DNA of 15,788 nucleotides from DATDCY01 sp031406795 [NCBI: Candidatus Rokuibacteriota bacterium]. GTDB lineage: Bacteria; JAUVQV01. A program made the translations under genes and the position numbers. Below, piece after piece: positions 6,615 through 12,186 of the stretch (position 1 is the first letter of the stretch; each line of letters begins with the position of its first letter). The notes beneath the pieces were generated by a model. That model was not told where the DNA came from, did no database searches, and saw only the letters and a list, made by a program, of their open reading frames with translations. The stretch covers positions 1 through 15,788 of the forward strand of contig JANOHV010000066.1 of assembly GCA_031406795.1 (NCBI GenBank), in the 5' to 3' direction.

Positions 6615-7166
6615 TCAGTCTTCTTCGGGGAATACAAGATACCGCGGCGGGACCATTCGAGTGAGCCAGACACCGTTTTCGGATCTACAGAACATGTGCC
6701 CATCCTTATTCATGGCCAACGCATCGATGGCAAGAACTACCGGCTTCCCGTGACGCTTGCCGACTTCGACCGCGGTTGATTCCGACGTAGAAAGATGGAC
6801 GTACTGACGAGAACCAGGAATCAGCCCCTTGGATCGAATCGAGCGAACGAAGCGCGTGGCCGTCCCGTGGAACAGAACTGCGGGCGGATCAGCCGGTGGT
6901 AGATGCAGATCCACCTCGATGGAGTGACCCTGATTCGCCCGGATGAAGCTGCCATCACCCTTCAATGCAAATCGCTGCTTTTCGCTCGTGCGTGCCACTT
7001 CAGCGATGAGTCCCCTTGAAAGTGATCGGCCGTGGGCAGCCGCGAGGCGCACCAAATCATCAATATTCGCCCATCCTTCGTTGTCGAGCTGCAGGCCGAT
7101 GACATCCGGGCGGTGCCGCAGAACGTGGCTCAGAAACTTGCTGATCGACTTGAGACGACTTGGCAT
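6615..7166 (-). CDS. kptA: RNA 2'-phosphotransferase (KptA/Tpt1)
   Basis: The 183-residue length equals that of known bacterial KptA proteins. Tpt1/KptA removes an internal RNA 2'-phosphate using NAD+, giving ADP-ribose 1''-2''-cyclic phosphate. The conserved set is visible: SKFLSHVLRHRP with Arg17-His18, Arg65 in KQRFAL, IRANQGHS at 75-82, the NAD-site LFHGT at 98-102, Arg120, and VHLSTS at 123-128. The N-terminal winged-helix and C-terminal ADP-ribosyltransferase-like lobes are both complete. ATG 7166 is 8 bp after the stop of the Tat-signal gene on the same strand, so the two form an operon; no strong ribosome site is present, suggesting coupling. KptA is sporadic in bacteria, which mostly lack the tRNA-splicing pathway it serves in yeast, so its natural substrate is open; it may repair RNA ends or act on modified RNA or nucleotides. 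Confidence 0.95.
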   Translation of the reverse strand: MPSRLKSISKFLSHVLRHRPDVIGLQLDNEGWANIDDLVRLAAAHGRSLSRGLIAEVARTSEKQRFALKGDGSFIRANQGHSIEVDLHLPPADPPAVLFHGTATRFVRSIRSKGLIPGSRQYVHLSTSESTAVEVGKRHGKPVVLAIDALAMNKDGHMFCRSENGVWLTRMVPPRYLVFPEED

Positions 7167-7174
7167 TACTTTGA

Positions 7175-7777
7175 CTATTTCTGCCCTGCCTGGACGAAGT
7201 AGGCCGGCAGTCTGCGGTTCATCTCTGCTTTCATCTGCCGAATCGTCCCCACGATCGCGGTGACCGCTGACGGCTCGCGCATGTCGATCTGCCTGGCGAA
7301 TTTCCAACTCGGCAGCGGAAGGTCCGTGCGGTCGTCGATGATGAAGCACGGCGTGATGTCGCCGGCATCCTTGTAGGCGGCCGCATAGTCCCGCCACATC
7401 TCCTCCCCGACCGAGTTCCGATCGAGAATCTGGATGAAGCACCCGTAAGCAAAGATGTCCGGATCGCCATCCGCACCCAAAATGATCTCGCAGTCGGTCT
7501 CCCGGCCGCACGCCGCCAGGGCTGCAAAGAGACCGCGGTACTTCTCCTCGCCATCGAACTGGCAGAAGATCGTCCGCCGCCACGGCAACTCGGAGATCGG
7601 CAGCGGAACCCCATTCCCGGATGGGACGGCTGGATGCGCTTCAGCGGGTCCCGCTGCTGCGAGCGTTGCCATCCCGGCGGCCGCCACCGCCAGGTTCTTG
7701 ATGAACGTTCGTCTCAGCTCTGTTCCCGATTCATCCCTGCCGCCTTTTCCATCAAGATGTTTCACTCTCACTGTCAT
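7175..7777 (-). CDS. Unknown protein with Tat-type signal peptide
   Basis: The 200-residue protein begins with a charged 20-residue n-region, then LRRTFIKNLAVAAAGMATLA (21-40) and a cleavage-like AEA at 45-47, a convincing twin-arginine signal. The mature part (about 48-200) is not recognised with certainty. It shows alternating strands and helices: TIFCQFDGEEKYRGLFAALA, then FIQILDRNSVGEEMW (114-128), then ITPCFIIDD (141-149) and a final helix. The pattern of D-x-x-NSV-x-E-x-x-W followed by a hydrophobic strand and DLP resembles TIR-like domains, but the first TIR motif is not clear and I hold this at low confidence. The start has AGGGAGGAGCT directly before it and the tandem TGTC site 51 nt upstream. 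kptA follows 8 bp after the stop. A deletion remnant of a second copy lies at 4113-4190. Its leader is back to back with that of the FtsZ-like gene. Confidence 0.8.
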   Translation of the reverse strand: MTVRVKHLDGKGGRDESGTELRRTFIKNLAVAAAGMATLAAAGPAEAHPAVPSGNGVPLPISELPWRRTIFCQFDGEEKYRGLFAALAACGRETDCEIILGADGDPDIFAYGCFIQILDRNSVGEEMWRDYAAAYKDAGDITPCFIIDDRTDLPLPSWKFARQIDMREPSAVTAIVGTIRQMKAEMNRRLPAYFVQAGQK

Positions 7778-7822
7778 AGCTCCTCCCTGGTTTGGTGCCT
7801 GGCATCCTGATACCGCTGATGT

Positions 7823-7838
7823 GTGACAGATTCAGACA
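7823..7838 (-). promoter_or_regulatory. Tandem TGTC leader site of the Tat gene-kptA operon
   Basis: Minus-strand TGTC at 7838 and TGTCACA at 7828, 10 bp apart; the second begins 51 nt before ATG 7777. GCGGTATC follows, as in the copy at 4230. It stands 38 bp from the plus-strand site of the FtsZ-like gene, so one regulator could control both directions. Confidence 0.6.
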
Positions 7839-7876
7839 AAGTGGAGATCACAGCGAAGCCGATGCAGGTTCCCGAT

Positions 7877-7892
7877 TGTCTAAATATGTCAC
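7877..7892 (+). promoter_or_regulatory. Tandem TGTC leader site of the FtsZ-like gene
   Basis: TGTC at 7877 and TGTCACA at 7887; the second half-site begins exactly 50 nt before ATG 7937. The following AGGTCGCCGCTA closely matches the leader at 9432 (AGGTCGGCGCTA). Confidence 0.6.
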
Positions 7893-7936
7893 AGGTCGCC
7901 GCTACCCTCCATCGCAACTCCTTGGGAGGGGAAAGC

Positions 7937-9010
7937 ATGGATAACCTTCTGGACCGAAGGAAGTTCCTTCACCGTTCACTAACATATTGTTCGGGGCTGG
8001 CTGTTCTCATGGCCATGCCGTCCTTGGCAGGGGGACGAAAGATCTCTGCCTTTGGAGAAGTTCCAGTCGCAGTCAACGAATTCGAGATTACCGGCGCAGA
8101 CATACGGGTCATCGGAGTCGGTTGCGGCGGATGCATTGCCCTGAATTCGATGATCGGCACCGGGATACCTGGGGTGAAGTACATCGCCGTCAACAGAGAT
8201 GAGCAGGCGCTCGGTTCTTGCCTGGCAACAAACAAGCTCAATATCGGTTCAATCGCCAACGATGCCACCAACGCCGCTACCCAGCACGAATTCGGGCGTA
8301 AGGCAGCCGAAGCTCACTCCACGGTTATCGCCAAGGCAATACATGGGACTGACCTCCTCTTCATCGTCGCTGGGCTTGGTGGAAGCACCGGGACAGGGGC
8401 TGCACCGGTAATAGCCAAGATCGCCAAGGATCAGGGCATCCTCACCGCAGGCGTCGTGACGACGCCATTTCCTTTCGAAGGCGGTCGCCGGGCGAAGCAA
8501 GCGGCAGATAGTCTTCGTATACTTGAAGATACCGCGAATTCGACAATCGTTGTGCCCAACACGGATCTTCTCACGATGATTGACCGCAAAGCGACGCTTC
8601 TTGATGCGTTCCGAATGGCGGATGACTCATTGTGCCAGGCGGTTGCCGGCATCTCCACGCTCTACACAATACCTGGTCTTTCCGATCCTGATTTCTACGA
8701 CGTTCGAGCGGTGATAAATTTAATGCGGAGCGCCAGAGTGCGCCACGGCGTCGGCCAAGGCGTGAACCGTGCTGTGGCGGCCATGCAGCAGGCCATTAAC
8801 TCTCCCCTCCTTGGCGCTGAAACCGTCGAAAGCGCAGCCGGTGTGATCCTCAATATCTCGTGCGGGCCGGATATCGGCCAGAACGAGGCCTTGAACGGAA
8901 TTAGGCACATCCAAGAGTTTGTCAGGGACTTTCTTCCGATTGTGTATGGGTTCAAGATATTTCCCGAACAGGCTGGCACAGTTGTGGCAACCATTATCGC
9001 TGGCCGATAA
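7937..9010 (+). CDS. FtsZ-family GTPase with Tat-type N-terminus, no C-terminal tail
   Basis: From residue 53 the 357-residue protein follows FtsZ throughout: IRVIGVGCGGCIALNSMI (56-73), VNRDEQAL, the tubulin signature GGSTGTGAAP at 148-157 (usual form GGGTGTGA), TTPFPFEGGRR, and the T7 loop DPDFYDVR at 250-257 with both catalytic-type Asp kept but the leading Asn replaced by Asp. GTP binding is likely. FtsZ polymerises at the division site in the cytoplasm. Here residues 1-33 (DRRKFLHRS, then a hydrophobic stretch to PSLAGG) read as a Tat signal. The protein stops right after the globular domain (VVATIIAGR), lacking the linker and peptide that bind FtsA/ZipA. I chose ATG 7937 over an in-frame ATG at 7823 because GGGAGGGGAAAGC precedes it and the 50-nt leader spacing fits; the longer form would start inside another gene's regulatory site. 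Exported or membrane-anchored, it cannot be a normal FtsZ. Confidence 0.92.
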   Translation: MDNLLDRRKFLHRSLTYCSGLAVLMAMPSLAGGRKISAFGEVPVAVNEFEITGADIRVIGVGCGGCIALNSMIGTGIPGVKYIAVNRDEQALGSCLATNKLNIGSIANDATNAATQHEFGRKAAEAHSTVIAKAIHGTDLLFIVAGLGGSTGTGAAPVIAKIAKDQGILTAGVVTTPFPFEGGRRAKQAADSLRILEDTANSTIVVPNTDLLTMIDRKATLLDAFRMADDSLCQAVAGISTLYTIPGLSDPDFYDVRAVINLMRSARVRHGVGQGVNRAVAAMQQAINSPLLGAETVESAAGVILNISCGPDIGQNEALNGIRHIQEFVRDFLPIVYGFKIFPEQAGTVVATIIAGR

Positions 9011-9140
9011 TGGAGCATCGAGGTGTGGCACGGCAGGAATTTATCCTTTCACCTGAGACCGCTGGGGCGGCCGTCCTCAGCAACGGATGGAGGTGCTTTG
9101 CGTGGCGAGGTTCGAAAACCACTGCGCCGAGAGTTCGAGG

Positions 9141-9392
9141 ATGTTCGGCAGCCCTTTTGCCGAAGTCCATCGCTGGCTCGACGAGTTCGCCGGATCGCCC
9201 GAACACGGCATGCGCCACCGCAGGAAGCGCCACCACCTGGCGGGCATCGAGGAAGTGGCAAAGCGCTTCGGTGAAGATGCGCGCGCCGCAGCGAGGCAGC
9301 ACGTGATCACGGATCTGCAGGAAGAGGGTTGGACGGAGCGAGACCGGTTCCCGGTCGACGAGCGCGACTACGTGAAGATGGGGTTCTTTTAG
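9141..9392 (+). CDS. Small conserved-looking hypothetical protein (DUF6915-like)
   Basis: This 83-residue protein reads MFGSPFAEVHRWLDEF at the start, then a basic RHRRKRHHLAG motif (about 26-36), an amphipathic helix, and KxxxWxExDxFPxDExDY before the end MGFF. The His/Arg cluster followed by GIEEVAKRFG is of the kind seen in a widespread family of small uncharacterised bacterial proteins, which I recall as DUF6915; no function is known to me. I prefer ATG 9141 because the clear family-like N-terminus starts there; an in-frame ATG at 9087 would add 18 residues. No strong ribosome site is visible for either. It lies between the FtsZ-like and DnaA-like genes on the same strand. A sequence echo of its last codons and following spacer recurs at 11981-12067. 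Confidence 0.7.
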   Translation: MFGSPFAEVHRWLDEFAGSPEHGMRHRRKRHHLAGIEEVAKRFGEDARAAARQHVITDLQEEGWTERDRFPVDERDYVKMGFF

Positions 9393-9421
9393 AAACACGG
9401 GAAATGACGGCCGAGGCCTCG

Positions 9422-9437
9422 TGTCAGGAAATGTCAC
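9422..9437 (+). promoter_or_regulatory. Tandem TGTC leader site of the DnaA-like gene
   Basis: TGTC at 9422 and TGTCACA at 9432; the second begins exactly 50 nt before ATG 9482, with TAGGGAGGGT as ribosome site between. The leader aligns without gaps to that of the FtsZ-like gene. Confidence 0.6.
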
Positions 9438-9481
9438 AGGTCGGCGCTATTCTTGTCGCTCCAATTAGGGAGGGTTAGAGC

Positions 9482-10381
9482 ATGAGCTGCACCTTTGATC
9501 GGCGGATGTTCCTGAAGAGGTTCGGGGCGCTTGGGGCCGGACTCGGCGCTTTCATTGCCGAGCCATCCCACGCGTGGAGTCGAATTACTGGCTTGGCGCA
9601 GAGTGCACCGGACACCTGCGATACCGCGCGCATCTCAACATCGGCGGGAGGCAGTATCCGATCGTCGAATTTGATGAGGAACATGACATTCGACAGCTTC
9701 GTTCCTGGCGAGAGTAATCGACTCGCATTTGAGGCAGCAATGGCCGTTGCCGACCGCCCGGCGCCCCGCTGGAACCCGTTGGTCATCTATGGTGGAGTTG
9801 GGCTCGGCAAGACGCACCTGCTTCATGCCATTGGAAACCGCTTCCTCGAGCGCAATCCCGGTTCGGGAGTCATGTACTTCTCCTCTGAAACCTTTATTAA
9901 CGATTTGATCAACTCGATCCGCTATGATCGCATGGGCTCGTTCCGAAGCCGGTACCGGCAATTAGACCTGCTCCTCGTCGACGACATCCAGTTCATCGCG
10001 GGTAAAGAGAAGACCCAGGAGGAGTTCTTCCACACCTTCAACTCAGTCCACGAGTTGCACAAGCAACTCGTGCTCACCAGCAGCAAGATGCCGCGTAAGA
10101 TCCCCGATCTCGACGAATGCCTTCGCTCCCGGTTTCATGGCGGCCTCACCGTTTCAATCAACGCTCCTGAAAATGATCTACGGCTGGCCATCGTCCACCA
10201 AAAGGCAGAATATTGTGGCGCCAGATTTCCAGAGAATGTTAAGCGCTATATTGCGGCGCGGCCGAAAGCACAATGCATTAGGTCCTTGGAAGGGGATGTC
10301 ATACGTCTAAACGCATATTCATGTCTGGACGAGAAGAAAATCGACCTGGCATATGCGCGAGAAATCCTCGAGAGAATGTAA
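9482..10381 (+). CDS. DnaA-family AAA+ core with Tat-type N-terminus, no domain IV
   Basis: Residues 70-295 of this 299-residue protein match domain III of the replication initiator DnaA: TFDSFVPGESNRLAFEAA (69-86), Walker A GGVGLGKT at 104-111, Walker B LLLVDDIQFIAGKEKTQEEF from 163, arginine finger in LRSRF at 214-218, and sensor-2 Arg267 in IRSLEG. The usual sensor-1 SSDRPP reads SSKMPR, losing the Asp. The protein ends right after the lid, so the DNA-binding domain IV is missing, as are domains I-II. In their place residues 1-31 (DRRMFLKRFGALGAGLGAF, then PSHA) form a Tat-like signal with a good cleavage context, followed by a Ser/Thr-rich linker. DnaA binds ATP and melts oriC; without domain IV this protein cannot bind DnaA boxes in the usual way. 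It could be a decoy, a regulator resembling Hda, or an exported ATPase of new use. GGGAGGGT precedes the start. Confidence 0.92.
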   Translation: MSCTFDRRMFLKRFGALGAGLGAFIAEPSHAWSRITGLAQSAPDTCDTARISTSAGGSIRSSNLMRNMTFDSFVPGESNRLAFEAAMAVADRPAPRWNPLVIYGGVGLGKTHLLHAIGNRFLERNPGSGVMYFSSETFINDLINSIRYDRMGSFRSRYRQLDLLLVDDIQFIAGKEKTQEEFFHTFNSVHELHKQLVLTSSKMPRKIPDLDECLRSRFHGGLTVSINAPENDLRLAIVHQKAEYCGARFPENVKRYIAARPKAQCIRSLEGDVIRLNAYSCLDEKKIDLAYAREILERM

Positions 10382-10421
10382 CACCCGGCGGGTCACGAAC
10401 CCGAGGGGAGGAGCAAAGAAA

Positions 10422-10448
10422 ATGCTTTATCAACTCGACCCACAGTTG
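10422..10448 (+). pseudogene. Nuclease gene 5' remnant
   Basis: After GGGGAGGAG and ATG 10422 the codons MLYQLDP match the first residues (MLYQLDL) of the nuclease at 5162. Within about 25 bp the sequence switches to the spacer that follows the intact nuclease gene (GCGAATCCC, matching 6234-6241). Nearly the whole gene has been removed. The frame stays open to 10547 through spacer and antisense vapC, which I take as meaningless. Confidence 0.7.
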
Positions 10449-10632
10449 ACGCGAATCCCCAGCAGGACGGAACTCTATCTGGGTCAGCTCACCAGGCCGT
10501 GGCAACGGGGTAGCGAGAGATCTCCGGGTCGGGTGTCAGAATGGTGAGACCGTGGGCCGCCGCCTGGCAGACCAGCATGCGGTCGAACGGGTCCCGGTGG
10601 TAGTCCGGCAACTTCGAGAGCTGAAGCACCGC
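10449..10632. repeat. Direct repeat, copy 2 of 2 (partner 6232-6414)
   Basis: This copy covers the post-nuclease spacer and the 3' third of the intact vapC. It continues into the rest of vapC here, whereas copy 1 is cut off by the clpP fragment. Confidence 0.8.
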
Positions 10633-10875
10633 GGTCTCGTCGAGGGCGAGCGCCTCGATGCGGTGCCGCCGGCGCTGCTCCGGCACGAACTCATGCGGAG
10701 GCCGGGGAAGCGGCAGGCGCCCGAGCGCGTGCTTGACGATGATCTCCCAGGTGGAGACGGAACTCAGAAAGACCTCGTTCGACGCATCGGAGAACAGATC
10801 TCTCGCAACCCCCGAGAGCGCCGCATCCCCGGAGGCGATCCAGAGGAAGGCGCAGGTGTCGAGCAGCAGCCTCAC
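10489..10875 (-). CDS. vapC: PIN-domain ribonuclease toxin (VapC type)
   Basis: The 128-residue PIN domain has the acidic residues expected for metal binding: Asp6 in LLLDTCAFLW, Glu44 in STWEIIVK, Asp95 and Asp98 in HRDPFDRMLV, and Asp116 in TPDPEI. It should be an RNA-cleaving toxin. Its start overlaps the stop of the antitoxin gene by 4 bp (10872-10875), antitoxin first. It belongs to the same broad subgroup as the toxin at 4550 but differs through most of its length. The 3' third recurs as a fragment at 6271-6414. Confidence 0.93.
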   Translation of the reverse strand: MRLLLDTCAFLWIASGDAALSGVARDLFSDASNEVFLSSVSTWEIIVKHALGRLPLPRPPHEFVPEQRRRHRIEALALDETAVLQLSKLPDYHRDPFDRMLVCQAAAHGLTILTPDPEISRYPVATAW

Positions 10876-11117
10876 CCGCGCTCCCCGCGGAAACCGGCGA
10901 GCGTCTCTTCCGGCAACGGCTCGAAGAAACTCGCCGGAACCGTGAAGGTGCCCGCGGCAAGCCCGATCGGGCGCCGCTTGGCGTTATGCCGGGGAAGCAG
11001 CCGTATCTCGGCGATCGGCGCATTGCGTTTGCACAGGATGATGCGCTCGTCGCCCTTCAATCGCGCAAGGTACGCGGAGAGGTGCGTCTTTGCGTCGTGC
11101 ATATTTACCTTAATCAT
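10872..11117 (-). CDS. Phd/YefM-family antitoxin
   Basis: The 81-residue protein starts MIKVNMHDAKTHLSAYLARL, a hallmark N-terminus of Phd/YefM antitoxins, with the following strand RIILCKRNAPIAEIRLLP completing the dimerising DNA-binding domain. The tail from about 50 (RPIGLAAGTFTVP then Glu-rich residues) would bind the PIN toxin encoded just downstream. I start it at ATG 11117; the VNM strand is part of the fold, although a second ATG at 11102 has AAGG before it. A longer in-frame reading back to 11567 runs antisense to bpt and is rejected. No ribosome site precedes 11117, so the message may be leaderless. It is divergent from bpt across about 100 bp. Confidence 0.9.
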   Translation of the reverse strand: MIKVNMHDAKTHLSAYLARLKGDERIILCKRNAPIAEIRLLPRHNAKRRPIGLAAGTFTVPASFFEPLPEETLAGFRGERG

Positions 11118-11207
11118 GGTTCGATAGTGAACTAACAACATGGTCGTGTCAACCACCAGTGACGGGTTTCTGCCTGACGGCCCGGCAGCGTGAGATGCTT
11201 GACCGGG

Positions 11208-11213
11208 TATAAT
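11208..11213 (+). promoter_or_regulatory. TATAAT -10 element of bpt
   Basis: A perfect TATAAT ends 7 bp before ATG 11221. Transcription would begin at or next to the start codon, giving a leaderless message, consistent with the absence of a ribosome site. No convincing -35 box is seen at 17 bp. Confidence 0.6.
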
Positions 11214-11220
11214 CCCGGCG

Positions 11221-11934
11221 ATGCTCACCCTGCAGAAACCGACAATCAGCACTCCGCGCGACTGCGAGTACCTTCCCGGCCGCCTAGCGCGCACGGAATA
11301 CTTTCTCGCGCAGGAAGTGCTCCCAGCGGAACTCGACATGCTGCTGGAGTCGGGATGGCGCAAGTTCGGGTATCTCTTCTTCAGGCCGGCGTGCGGCGAC
11401 TGCAGGGCGTGCGTGCCGCTGCGCATACCAGTCGCGAATTTCTTGCCCTCCAAGAGCCAGCGCCGCACCATCCGCAAGGGCGCCGCCATGGCAGTGACCT
11501 TCAAACGACTCGAATTGAACGCGGAGGTCTTCGCTGTCTTCAGCGACCACGCGAAATCACGATTCAACCAGACCCTCGCGGCGAACGAATTCGTCCAGAG
11601 TTTTTACCTCACCGCCTGCCCGGGTCTCCAGTCGGAGTATCGGCTCGACGATGCGTTGGTGGCGGCCGGATTCCTCGACCGATCGGAACGCGGGCTGAGC
11701 AGCGTCTATTTCGCCTTCCGAGCCACTGCAGCCAGCTACCGCCCAGGCGTGCTCAGTGTGCTTGCCGAGATCGAATACGCCGGCAGCTGGGGACTGGAAT
11801 ACTGCTACCTGGGTTATTGGATAGCCGCGAACCCGCGCATGGCCTACAAGGCCGCGTTCCGCCCGCACCAGCTGTACGACTGGGAGAGCAGGGTCTGGCG
11901 CGATGCGGCTTCCTGCTGCGGCCCGCCGGCTTGA
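11221..11934 (+). CDS. bpt: Aspartate/glutamate leucyltransferase (Bpt)
   Basis: The 237-residue protein fits the ATE/Bpt family, which transfers an amino acid (leucine in bacteria) from aminoacyl-tRNA to N-terminal Asp or Glu of proteins, marking them for ClpS/ClpAP by the N-degron route. Both halves are present: N-terminal CEYLPGRLARTEYF, GWRKFGYLFFRPACGDC with Cys58, Cys61 and Cys64, PLRIPV and SKSQRR; C-terminal SVYFAFRATAASYRPGVLSV, YCYLGYWIAANPRMAYKAAF and a Pro-His tail. Length is normal. The start has no ribosome site but a -10 box 7 bp upstream, indicating a leaderless message. It stands alone between the divergent toxin-antitoxin pair and the exonuclease genes. It is probably part of the core genome and marks the right edge of the accessory island. 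Confidence 0.95.
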   Translation: MLTLQKPTISTPRDCEYLPGRLARTEYFLAQEVLPAELDMLLESGWRKFGYLFFRPACGDCRACVPLRIPVANFLPSKSQRRTIRKGAAMAVTFKRLELNAEVFAVFSDHAKSRFNQTLAANEFVQSFYLTACPGLQSEYRLDDALVAAGFLDRSERGLSSVYFAFRATAASYRPGVLSVLAEIEYAGSWGLEYCYLGYWIAANPRMAYKAAFRPHQLYDWESRVWRDAASCCGPPA

Positions 11935-11980
11935 CGGCCCGCTTCGATCAGGGGCGCCCGCGGTGTGACGGATCCTGAGG

Positions 11981-12067
11981 ATGGGGTTCTTCCGGCGCTA
12001 CGGATGGTGGCGGCCCCAACCGAGTGACAGGAAATGTCACGATGCTGCGTTAGCCTCTCCTCGATTA
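11981..12067 (+). repeat. Orphan echo of the spacer before the DnaA-like gene
   Basis: ATGGGGTTCTT at 11981 and TGTCAC at 12035 are 54 nt apart, exactly as ATGGGGTTCTT at 9378 and TGTCAC at 9432. Matching patches lie between (GGAAATGTCAC and CGATTAG against CAATTAG). In the first copy ATGGGGTTCTT encodes the MGFF end of the small protein gene. Here no such gene precedes and no start codon lies 50 nt downstream, so this is a decayed copy. Confidence 0.6.
12025..12040 (+). promoter_or_regulatory. Orphan tandem TGTC site, palindromic variant
   Basis: GTGACAGGAAATGTCAC (12024-12040) keeps the 10-bp phase but the first half-site reads TGAC, which makes the whole a perfect inverted repeat of GTGACA/TGTCAC. 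It is 147 nt before the exonuclease start, so control of that gene is uncertain. Confidence 0.4.
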
Positions 12068-12186
12068 GCTCACGCCATCGGACCTGGACTCCCGCGACGA
12101 CGCGGAGCTTTCCCACGACTTGCCGCGCAATTCGTTGTATCGTCTTGGTTGGCGACACTGCATGAGTCACCCGAAATGAGGGAACC

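Noticed and set aside
7823-7936. An upstream in-frame ATG that lengthens the FtsZ-like protein by 38 residues
   Set aside because: It lacks a ribosome site, overlaps the leader of the divergent gene, and would bury the signal peptide; ATG 7937 has a strong site and the 50-nt spacing.
9422-9450. Sigma-54 (-24/-12) promoter reading of the TGTCAC leader
   Set aside because: TGTC differs from TGGC and no GC doublet lies at the required spacing in all copies.
4113-10632. Insertion sequence or CRISPR explanation for the repeats
   Set aside because: No transposase, terminal inverted repeats or regularly spaced short repeats are visible; the repeats are gene pieces and leaders.
10872-11567. Extended form of the second antitoxin reaching back into bpt
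   Set aside because: The added part is antisense to conserved bpt sequence; the family start is MIKVNMHDAKTHLS at 11117.
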